Assembly (NCBI RefSeq): GCF_000238355.1
Contig: NZ_AHCA01000010.1
Coordinates: 1-64,000, forward strand
Reading direction: 5' to 3'
DNA from: Pseudoalteromonas haloplanktis ATCC 14393
Lineage (GTDB): Bacteria; Pseudomonadota; Gammaproteobacteria; Enterobacterales; Alteromonadaceae
DNA length: 64,000 bases
Under the pieces are notes generated by a model. It was not told the DNA's origin. It did not search any database and saw only the letters and a list, made by a program, of their open reading frames with translations. Of this stretch, positions 6,136-13,803 are shown one piece after another. The first letter of the stretch is position 1. Each line of letters opens with the position of its first letter. The translations under genes and the position numbers were made by a program.

Positions 6136-8730
6136 ATGACTGCAACAAAAAAACCTCAAGCCCAGTATCTTAAAGATTATCAAGCTCCCCCATATTTTAT
6201 TGAACATGTTGATTTAACCTTTGATCTGGCTCCCTTAAATACCCGGGTAACAAGTGTGATAACGCTAAAAAAAGCGGTAGCTGGTGAAGCTGATTTAGTG
6301 TTGGATGGAATTGAGTTAACTTTAATTTCAGTGGCTGTAGACGACGTCGCTTATAGTGATTATACGCTGTTAGATGAACAGCTGGTGATCCATAATTTAC
6401 CCACAGAGTGTCAGGTCACAATCGTCAATGATATTTCACCAAAAACGAATACTTCCTTAGAAGGTTTATATCTTTCAGGGGGAGCGTATTGCACACAGTG
6501 TGAAGCACAAGGCTTTAGAAAAATAACCTACTATTTAGATCGCCCTGATGTGCTTGCAAGCTTTGATGTTACAATTATCGCAGATCAAAGCTATCGTCAC
6601 CTTTTGTCAAATGGTAATAAATTAACGCAAGGACAATTAGATGACGGTCGCCACTTTGCAAAATGGCAAGATCCATTTAAAAAGCCTAGTTACTTATTTG
6701 CACTGGTAGCAGGGGATTTTGATGTACTTGAAGACACTTTTGTCACAAAAAGTGGACGCAATATTGAATTAGCGTTGTTTGTTGATAAAGGTAACTTAGC
6801 GAAAACCCCCCATGCCATGACCTCACTTAAAAAATCAATGCAGTGGGATGAGCAACGTTTTAACCTCGAGTATGATTTAGATATCTACATGATTGTTGCC
6901 GTGGATTTTTTCAATATGGGCGCGATGGAAAATAAAGGATTGAACATCTTTAATTCTAAGTGCGTACTAGCGAATCAAGAGACCGCGACTGATAAAGATT
7001 ATCATACGATAGAGTCAATCGTCGGACATGAGTATTTTCATAATTGGACAGGCAACCGAGTTACTTGCCGCGACTGGTTTCAGCTATCATTAAAAGAAGG
7101 CCTAACGGTTTTTCGTGATCAAGAATTCAGCAGTGATCTAGGTTCACGAGCACTTAACCGTATTGATGCAGTAAAAGTGATGCGTACCCATCAGTTCAGT
7201 GAAGATGCAGGTCCTATGGCGCACCCGATTCGTCCTGAACAAGTGATAGAAATGAATAATTTCTACACGGTGACAGTGTACGATAAAGGTGCTGAAGTTA
7301 TTCGTATGATGCATACATTGTTGGGTGAAGAAAAATTTCAACTTGGTATGGCTCTTTATTTTCAACGTCATGATGGGCAAGCTGTTACTTGCGATGACTT
7401 TGTTGCAGCCATGAGTGATGCCTCTGGTATTGATTTAACTCAGTTTAAACGTTGGTATAGTCAAGCTGGGACACCACGTCTGATTGTTGAGCAAGAATAT
7501 AATACTGAGGAGGGTATCTTTACATTGAGTATTGAGCAACTCGCGCCAGTTAATCAACCGGATAATGCGCCGTTACATATACCATTTGCTATTGAGTTAC
7601 TTGATAGGCAGGGCCAACCTGTACCATTGAGCTTTGTAGGTAAACCTATTGACCATGTTCTAGATGTAACCAACACGTATCAGCGCTTTAGTTTTGATGG
7701 TTTAGCAACAAAGCCTGTGGCAGTGTTATTAGAAGATTTTTCAGCGCCATGTATTGTCGAGCAACACACAACTGAGGCTGATTTATTACATATAATGCGT
7801 TTTGCTCGTAGTGATTTTTCGCGTTGGGATGCGCAGCAACAACTGCTTATTAATGCTGTGAAAGCTGCGATAGAAAACCCTAGAGAGCATTCACTTGCCA
7901 AGGAAGTTATAAACGCGTTACGTAGCTTAGTTATTGAGAGAAAGGGTGATTTAGCGTTGATCGCTGAGCTGTTAAAATTACCTAGTTTTGACACTTTAGC
8001 CGCAGAATTTGCAGTGATCCCGGTCGATGAAATTGTTGCTATCACCCAGCAATTTGAACTGCAAATAGCGAAACAATTGCAGTGCGAGTTTATCGCATGT
8101 TATCAAAGCTTGGTTGATGATGGTTCTGTTAGCGCCGATGCCGTTGCAGTACGTGCATTAAAAGGAATATGTTTACATTATTTAGCAAAAATTGATGAAC
8201 CTGAGCATGCGCAACTACTTTGCGATGCCGCGAACTCTCATAATATGACCAACGTATTGGCAGCCCTGAGTGCTGTTGTTAAGGCCGACAGTCCTTTATC
8301 TGTTGAATTATTAAATCAATTTGACAGCCAATGGCGTCATGATGTGTTAGTGATGGACAAATGGTTTGCATTACAAGCAATGCAAGGTGGCGATAACGCA
8401 ATTGTTAATATCAATAAGCTCTATGAACATCCTTGTTTTGATTTTTCTAACCCAAATCGCGTAAGGGCATTAGTGGGGAGTTTTAGTCACTTTAATACAG
8501 CGCAATTCCATCGTAAAGATGGTGCAGGTTATCAGTTATTAGGGGACTTGTTAGTCAAATTAAACGCTATTAATCCGCAAAATGCATCACGCATGCTTAC
8601 ACCATTTATGTCGTGGCGTCGTTATGACGAAGTACGCTCGATGGCGATGAAAGCCCAGTTACAGCGTCTTGCAGAGCTGGACAATTTAAGCGATGATTTA
8701 TTTGAAAAAGTTGATAAAGCATTGCAATAA
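6136..8730 (+). CDS. pepN: Aminopeptidase N (M1 zinc metallopeptidase)
   Basis: An 864-aa cytosolic aminopeptidase that removes N-terminal residues in the last steps of protein turnover. GAMEN (262-266) binds the substrate N-terminus. The zinc ligands are His298 and His302 of HEYFH plus Glu321, the last being 23 residues downstream of His298. The length agrees with E. coli PepN (870 aa). The ATG at 6136 has GGAG at 6-nt spacing; an in-frame upstream TTG at 6097 would lie in the terminator stem and is unlikely. DUF2835 follows after 3 bp, so both are one transcript. Confidence 0.96.
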   Translation: MTATKKPQAQYLKDYQAPPYFIEHVDLTFDLAPLNTRVTSVITLKKAVAGEADLVLDGIELTLISVAVDDVAYSDYTLLDEQLVIHNLPTECQVTIVNDISPKTNTSLEGLYLSGGAYCTQCEAQGFRKITYYLDRPDVLASFDVTIIADQSYRHLLSNGNKLTQGQLDDGRHFAKWQDPFKKPSYLFALVAGDFDVLEDTFVTKSGRNIELALFVDKGNLAKTPHAMTSLKKSMQWDEQRFNLEYDLDIYMIVAVDFFNMGAMENKGLNIFNSKCVLANQETATDKDYHTIESIVGHEYFHNWTGNRVTCRDWFQLSLKEGLTVFRDQEFSSDLGSRALNRIDAVKVMRTHQFSEDAGPMAHPIRPEQVIEMNNFYTVTVYDKGAEVIRMMHTLLGEEKFQLGMALYFQRHDGQAVTCDDFVAAMSDASGIDLTQFKRWYSQAGTPRLIVEQEYNTEEGIFTLSIEQLAPVNQPDNAPLHIPFAIELLDRQGQPVPLSFVGKPIDHVLDVTNTYQRFSFDGLATKPVAVLLEDFSAPCIVEQHTTEADLLHIMRFARSDFSRWDAQQQLLINAVKAAIENPREHSLAKEVINALRSLVIERKGDLALIAELLKLPSFDTLAAEFAVIPVDEIVAITQQFELQIAKQLQCEFIACYQSLVDDGSVSADAVAVRALKGICLHYLAKIDEPEHAQLLCDAANSHNMTNVLAALSAVVKADSPLSVELLNQFDSQWRHDVLVMDKWFALQAMQGGDNAIVNINKLYEHPCFDFSNPNRVRALVGSFSHFNTAQFHRKDGAGYQLLGDLLVKLNAINPQNASRMLTPFMSWRRYDEVRSMAMKAQLQRLAELDNLSDDLFEKVDKALQ

Positions 8731-8733
8731 ATT

Positions 8734-8955
8734 ATGGTTGAATATTATTTTCTACTTAATCTTACCTACAAACAATGTATGGATTATTACGAAGGCAAGT
8801 ACACGTCGGTACAAGTAATTGAAGATGGCGGCAAGAAAGTTCGTTTTGCCGCAAGCCATTTACGTCCTTTTATTTCTTCGTTAGGAGTGAGAGGACGCTT
8901 TCGACTTTTACTTACACCTGAACACAAATTCTTACGCTTGGAGCGAATAGGTTAG
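8734..8955 (+). CDS. DUF2835 family protein
   Basis: A 73-aa cytosolic protein of a small gammaproteobacterial family of unknown role, recognised from its overall pattern (LNLTYKQCMDYYEGKY, VRFAASHLRPF, GVRGRFRLLL). Such proteins are usually found directly after pepN, as here (3-bp gap). There is no visible catalytic motif. The stop is followed directly by an AT-rich terminator. Confidence 0.85.
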   Translation: MVEYYFLLNLTYKQCMDYYEGKYTSVQVIEDGGKKVRFAASHLRPFISSLGVRGRFRLLLTPEHKFLRLERIG

Positions 8956-8987
8956 AACAGTATTTTCTTATAATATTGTTTTTTTTG
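8956..8987 (+). terminator. AT-rich terminator of pepN-DUF2835
   Basis: AACAGTATT (8956-8964) pairs with AATATTGTT (8972-8980) with one G-U pair, and is followed by eight T. The stem is weak but the position directly after the stop fits. Confidence 0.7.
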
Positions 8988-8997
8988 TTAATTCAAT

Positions 8998-9049
8998 TTG
9001 TCCTATTGTTAATTTACGTGTATAAATTATCTGGTAGGACGTCTTACCA
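8998..9049 (+). promoter_or_regulatory. Promoter of the DUF1302 cluster with an overlapping palindromic operator candidate
   Basis: A sigma70-like TTGTCC (8998-9003) is followed, after 17 bp, by TATAAA (9021-9026). An 18-bp palindrome with a single mismatch, TGGTAGGAC/GTCTTACCA (9032-9049), would sit at and just after the transcription start, a classical repressor position. The leader then runs about 140 nt to the gene. The left half resembles FadR-type TGGT-N3-AC sites, but the right half does not complete that consensus. Confidence 0.55.
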
Positions 9050-9192
9050 TTACGTAAACGCCAACTAAACAGAAAAATTATGACTGATTGAACGCGTTCT
9101 ATTTGTAATTTCTTTATTTCGCTTCTATCGTTACGACTACACTAAAAACAATAACTTGATCACAAAATTACCCGCGACAGGGGGAACACACA

Positions 9193-11295
9193 ATGATAAG
9201 AAGATCGCTTTTTGTTAAAAACAAAATATTTTTAGGCCTAGCTGCTGCAACATTAGGTTTATCAACAGGTGCGTCACACGCTGCTAACTTTGAAGTTGGT
9301 GGCTTTGATGTAACATTTGATTCAAACTTTTCCTATGGTCAAAGTATCCGCGTAGAAGACCGCGACTTTTCTTTGATTGGTAAAAGTAATAATCCTGCTT
9401 TTAATTGGACAGGCTATGATCCATCCCTTAATCCAATATACACAGCACAAGATGTGTGGGCACAGCCTGGCGCCTACTCAAATAATGGTGATGCTGGGGA
9501 TTTAAATTTTGACAGTGGCGAATCCTTTTCGAAACTATTAAAAGGCACACACGATTTATCGATCAATAAAGATAACTATGGCTTGTTTACTCGCTTTATG
9601 TATTTTTATGATTTTGAGTTAATGGATGGCGATCGGGCTTATGTTAACCCTGTATCAGGTGGTGGCGTTGACCCATGTGATGATCCAGATACTAAAGAGC
9701 AAGTGTGCGCGGACATTCGCTTACTCGATGCCTTTGTATGGGCAGATTTTGATTTAAATGATGGTAAAAATCCATTATCAGTGCGGTTAGGTCAGCAAGT
9801 TGTCAACTGGGGTGAAAGTACGCTTATTTCACACGGTATCAATGTTAACCCTGTTGATATAGACCGTTTAAAAGCGCCTGGTGCTGAGCTAAAAGAAGCC
9901 TTTATTCCTGTAGGCATGCTATGGGCATCATTAGGTATTACCGACAACATCAACCTTGAAGCGTTTTATCAGTATGATTGGCATGAAACACGACTACCAG
10001 CAGCGGGGAGTTATTTTTCGACCAATGACTTTGCATCTGAAAACGGTTATCAGCAAAACATTCAGCTTGGCTTCACGTCTAACCCAGATATTGATCTGGC
10101 GTTTTTAACACAGAGCTTAAATAATTTACAAGCATCGTTTGGTGCTGCAGCTGCTGCACAAGGTATCGACCCAACCAGTGCTGAAGGTCAAGCATTACTT
10201 GCTAATATGTATTTAGCTTACCCAACTAAAGTAGCACTTAAAGGTAAGGGAGATGCAGGTAAGACTGAGCCAAAAAATGGCGGCCAATACGGTTTACGTT
10301 TAGGGATGTTTTTACCTGAATTAAATGATACTGAAGTGGCGTTATACCACATTAACTATCATAGTCGTCGTCCACTTATTTCAGGTCAAGTATCTAACTT
10401 TACAAATGAAGCGATTGCTGAAGATTTGGCGATGATCCTCTCGCCGGATACACAGATCACTGAAGACAATATCACTCAACTGAACGCATTTACACAAGGT
10501 AAGTTAGTCTACCCTGAAGATATTAAGCTCTATGGTGTTAGCTTTAATACTTCAATTGGTGAGACGGCGTTTGCGGGGGAGTTTGCATTTCGTGAAGACG
10601 AGCCTCTGCAAATTGATGACGTTGAACTACTTTATGCAGGTATGCCTGAGCAGTTAGCTGTTGCAGGTATTCGTCCTGATTTTGCGGGTATTTCGCAAAT
10701 GAGCCAAGGCGATGCAATTAGCGTTGTAGGACCTGGCGAAACAGCACAAGGTTATATTGAACGTAATACTGCACAACTACAGTTTACTGCTACACATTTA
10801 TTTGGACCATCACTTGGTGCAGATAGTTGGGCTGTGGTCGGTGAAGTTGGGGGGGTGCGTATTAATGATATGCCAGAGTACGACGAGTTACGTTTAAATG
10901 TCTCAGGTACTGGTCGCAGTGGTGTTATCACAGGTCCTGGTACTGATGATTATTCAACGCTGCATCTTGGTTTATCAAATGGGCCTGAAACGAACCCTTT
11001 CCCGAGCGCATCAGCATGGGGTTACCGCTTAATTGCTAAAGGTGATTATTTTAACTTCTTTAAGGGGGTTAACTTTTCACCTCGATTTGTTTTTTCTCAC
11101 GATGTAAATGGTATTACACCTGATCCAATGTTCTTATTTATTGAAGACCGTAAATCACTAGGTGTTACAGCAAACTTTAATTACCAAAACGCGTGGTCGT
11201 TTGACTTTAGCTACAACTCATTCTGGGGTGGTGGTCAAACTAATACATTCTCTGACCGCGATTTTGTTTCTTTTAATATTAAATATTCAATTTAA
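9193..11295 (+). CDS. DUF1302 family outer-membrane beta-barrel protein
   Basis: A 700-aa exported protein. A basic N-terminus and hydrophobic stretch end in an AXA-type signal cleavage site (ASHAANF, about residue 31). The mature part is rich in alternating aromatic and polar strands typical of a porin-like barrel (VRLGQQVVNWGESTL, YGLRLGMFLPEL) and ends in an amphipathic strand closing the barrel (FVSFNIKYSI). A GGGGGAAC ribosome site precedes the ATG. The family has no established function; it commonly pairs with DUF1329, as here (10-bp gap). Within the cluster it is the obvious outer-membrane component for a hydrophobic cargo, by inference. Confidence 0.9.
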   Translation: MIRRSLFVKNKIFLGLAAATLGLSTGASHAANFEVGGFDVTFDSNFSYGQSIRVEDRDFSLIGKSNNPAFNWTGYDPSLNPIYTAQDVWAQPGAYSNNGDAGDLNFDSGESFSKLLKGTHDLSINKDNYGLFTRFMYFYDFELMDGDRAYVNPVSGGGVDPCDDPDTKEQVCADIRLLDAFVWADFDLNDGKNPLSVRLGQQVVNWGESTLISHGINVNPVDIDRLKAPGAELKEAFIPVGMLWASLGITDNINLEAFYQYDWHETRLPAAGSYFSTNDFASENGYQQNIQLGFTSNPDIDLAFLTQSLNNLQASFGAAAAAQGIDPTSAEGQALLANMYLAYPTKVALKGKGDAGKTEPKNGGQYGLRLGMFLPELNDTEVALYHINYHSRRPLISGQVSNFTNEAIAEDLAMILSPDTQITEDNITQLNAFTQGKLVYPEDIKLYGVSFNTSIGETAFAGEFAFREDEPLQIDDVELLYAGMPEQLAVAGIRPDFAGISQMSQGDAISVVGPGETAQGYIERNTAQLQFTATHLFGPSLGADSWAVVGEVGGVRINDMPEYDELRLNVSGTGRSGVITGPGTDDYSTLHLGLSNGPETNPFPSASAWGYRLIAKGDYFNFFKGVNFSPRFVFSHDVNGITPDPMFLFIEDRKSLGVTANFNYQNAWSFDFSYNSFWGGGQTNTFSDRDFVSFNIKYSI

Positions 11296-11305
11296 GGGTA
11301 TCATC

Positions 11306-12670
11306 ATGATAAAAAAACCTACCCTCATTGCACTAACGCTATGTAGTTTGTTTTCTACAACGGCTGTAGTTGCTAAAATGACTAGCGAAGAAGTAGCACG
11401 TTTAGGTGCGGATTTAACACCAGTAGGTGCTGAAAAAGCAGCCAATGCAGATGGCTCGATTCCAGCTTGGACGGGTGGTATTACCACTCCACCTGCAGGG
11501 TATACGCCAGGTATGCATCACCCAGACCCATATGCCAATGACAAAGTACTTTTCACCATTGATAAATCAAATGTTGATAAATACAAGGCTAACTTAAGCC
11601 CAGGCCAAGTTGCACTTTTTGAAGCGTACCCAGATACCTTTAAAATGAATATCTATACAACCCATCGTAGCGCTTCTAATCCGCAGTTTGTTTATGATGC
11701 AACGAAGCAATATGCACCTACCGCAGAGTTGATTGAAGAAGGGAACGGCATAAAAAATACCGCCATTGGTATTCCTTTTCCAATTCCTAAAAATGGCTTA
11801 GAAGCGATTTGGAATCACTTATTACGTTATCGTGGTCTCTCGATTGAACGTTTTGGTGGCCAAGCTGCACCGACTGCGTCAGGCTCATACAACATGGTTG
11901 GCTTTGATGAGCAATTGTTAGTTAAATATTCAGACCCAAAAGCGACTCCATCGGAGCTGCAAGAGTCAAATATTTTATTTAAATTTAAACAAAAAGTGAC
12001 AGAGCCTGCACGACTTGCAGGAACGGCGTTATTAGTTCATGAGACGATGGACCAAATACTTACCCCTCGCCAAGCATGGACTTACAATACCGGTCAGCGT
12101 CGTGTTCGCCGTGCCCCTAACGTAGCCTATGATGCACCTGGAACTGCGGCTGATAGCCTTCGTACCACAGATGATTTTGATATGTTCAATGGTTCACCAA
12201 ATCGCTATACGTGGACACTAAAGGGTAAGCAAGAGCTTTATGTTCCTTACAATAGCTACAAATTGCATAGCGACAAGCTTGAATATGATGATATTTTAAT
12301 GGCGGGGCACATTAATCCTGAGCATGTGCGTTATGAAAAGCACCGTGTTTGGGTCGTTGAAGCGAAACTAAAAGGCGATACTCGTCATATCTATAAAAAG
12401 CGCGTGTTTTATATAGATGAAGATAGCTGGCAAGTTCAAGTAACAGATATCTATGATAACCGTGATCAAATGTATCGAGTTGCGATGGCGCATACGATCA
12501 ACTACTACGATGCGTTGACTAATTGGAGTACGCTCGATGTGTATCATGATTTGAATTCACGCCGCTACCTTGCAATCGGTTTAGATAACCAAGAGAAAAT
12601 GTACGATTTTTCACAATCGTTTAACGATAATGAATTTACCTCGAGCGCACTGCGCCGCGAAGGTCGTTAA
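11306..12670 (+). CDS. DUF1329 family periplasmic protein
   Basis: A 454-aa exported protein. The start chosen is the ATG at 11306, with AAGGG (11294-11298) before it and a typical signal peptide (MIKKPTLIALTL, cleaved near VVAKM). A longer in-frame start at 11162 would lie inside the DUF1302 gene. There is no lipobox cysteine, so it is probably soluble in the periplasm. DUF1329 has been likened to the LolB-like lipid-carrier fold. Family signs include GAEKAANADGSIPAWTGG near the N-terminus and RVWVVEAKLK in the C-terminal half. It is co-transcribed with DUF1302 and followed by a strong terminator. Confidence 0.9.
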   Translation: MIKKPTLIALTLCSLFSTTAVVAKMTSEEVARLGADLTPVGAEKAANADGSIPAWTGGITTPPAGYTPGMHHPDPYANDKVLFTIDKSNVDKYKANLSPGQVALFEAYPDTFKMNIYTTHRSASNPQFVYDATKQYAPTAELIEEGNGIKNTAIGIPFPIPKNGLEAIWNHLLRYRGLSIERFGGQAAPTASGSYNMVGFDEQLLVKYSDPKATPSELQESNILFKFKQKVTEPARLAGTALLVHETMDQILTPRQAWTYNTGQRRVRRAPNVAYDAPGTAADSLRTTDDFDMFNGSPNRYTWTLKGKQELYVPYNSYKLHSDKLEYDDILMAGHINPEHVRYEKHRVWVVEAKLKGDTRHIYKKRVFYIDEDSWQVQVTDIYDNRDQMYRVAMAHTINYYDALTNWSTLDVYHDLNSRRYLAIGLDNQEKMYDFSQSFNDNEFTSSALRREGR

Positions 12671-12678
12671 TTCATTCA

Positions 12679-12708
12679 AGCACCTGGCCTAAGCCAGGTG
12701 CTTTTTTG
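12679..12708 (+). terminator. Strong terminator inside the envelope cluster
   Basis: GCACCTGGC, CTAA, GCCAGGTGC followed by six T (stem 12680-12701). It separates DUF1302-DUF1329 from YCF48-MMPL, so the downstream pair needs readthrough or its own promoter in 12710-12800, where I see no convincing -35/-10 pair. Confidence 0.9.
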
Positions 12709-12801
12709 TTCCAAATCGCGTTTGTCATTCTGACACGTATGGGGTCCCCCGATTGCTCGTTATATACCGACAAACACACTCTTTCAAGGCGATTTAAAAA
12801 T

Positions 12802-13803
12802 ATGAAGTACATGCTTTATGCAGGCCTTGCTATTACTGCAAGCCTTTCAACACAATCAATAGCGTCTGAACCGCTTGCGGCTATTACTGCAACAAAAGCA
12901 GATAAAACGTTGTTGACTGATATTGAATTTACAGGAAAGCAATTGGTCGCTGTAGGGAAGCACGGCACTATAATTACAAGTGTTGATGCAAAAGACTGGC
13001 AACAAGCTGCTGTGCCAAGCCAAGTGTTATTAACAGCGGTCACCTTTAATGGTAGTGAGCGCGGTTGGGCGTGTGGCCATGATGCAACAATCATTAACAC
13101 AACGGACGGTGGGGCGAATTGGCAATTACAACAAGTAAATACACAATTGGATAAACCCTGCCTAGACATCTTATTTATTACTGAGCAACACGGTTTTGCC
13201 GTTGGTGCTTATGGTATGTTTTATGAAACCACAGATGGTGGAGAAAACTGGCAAAAACGCTTTTTAGATTCATTGCTATTTGCAGAAGACCAAGAATACT
13301 TAAATGATTTAAAAGATTCTGATCCTGAAGCCTATGAAGCTGAAACAGCCTCAATACTGCCGCACTTCAATCGTATTGTTGCAACGGGTAATAAACTTAT
13401 GCTGGTTGGTGAAATGGGGTTACTTGCTCACAGTACAGATAATGGCAAAAGCTGGCAACGTGATGAAGAAATTTATATGGGCTCTTTCTTTGCATACGCC
13501 AGTGACGATCATGGCGAGGAAGTTGTAGCGGGATTACGCGGCAATATTTTCAGCCGTCAACAAGAACAGCAGTGGCGACCAATAAACAATGATAAAACAG
13601 CCACAGTAAACAGTATTATTAAAGCAGGTGAAAACCATTGGCTGTTACTTGCTAATAGCGGGGTGATTTTTCATTACATAAATAATCAATTAACAGTTGA
13701 GCAGTTACCCGATGGTAAAGCTATTTTAGATGCGGTTATTTTTGATAATCAGTTGGTTATGGCTTCAGAAAATGGCATTAAAGTGAAGGAGATGGCTGAA
13801 TAA
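12802..13803 (+). CDS. YCF48-like exported beta-propeller protein
   Basis: A 333-aa protein with a signal peptide (MKYMLYAGLAITASLS, cleaved near SIASEP) and repeated propeller motifs of the YCF48/BNR type: a Gly-rich strand, then T-x-DGG-x-x-W. Clear copies are NTTDGGANWQ, ETTDGGENWQ and STDNGKSWQ. In plants and cyanobacteria this fold assists assembly of membrane complexes; here it is probably periplasmic and serves the cluster's transporter (inference). The ATG at 12802 is chosen for the signal peptide; an in-frame ATG at 12706 would start in the terminator. The stop overlaps the MMPL start by one base, which implies coupling. Confidence 0.87.
   Translation: MKYMLYAGLAITASLSTQSIASEPLAAITATKADKTLLTDIEFTGKQLVAVGKHGTIITSVDAKDWQQAAVPSQVLLTAVTFNGSERGWACGHDATIINTTDGGANWQLQQVNTQLDKPCLDILFITEQHGFAVGAYGMFYETTDGGENWQKRFLDSLLFAEDQEYLNDLKDSDPEAYEAETASILPHFNRIVATGNKLMLVGEMGLLAHSTDNGKSWQRDEEIYMGSFFAYASDDHGEEVVAGLRGNIFSRQQEQQWRPINNDKTATVNSIIKAGENHWLLLANSGVIFHYINNQLTVEQLPDGKAILDAVIFDNQLVMASENGIKVKEMAE

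Noticed and set aside
11162..11305. Upstream extension of the DUF1329 frame into the DUF1302 gene
   Set aside because: It would give 48 extra residues overlapping a real gene and hide the clear signal peptide starting at 11306.
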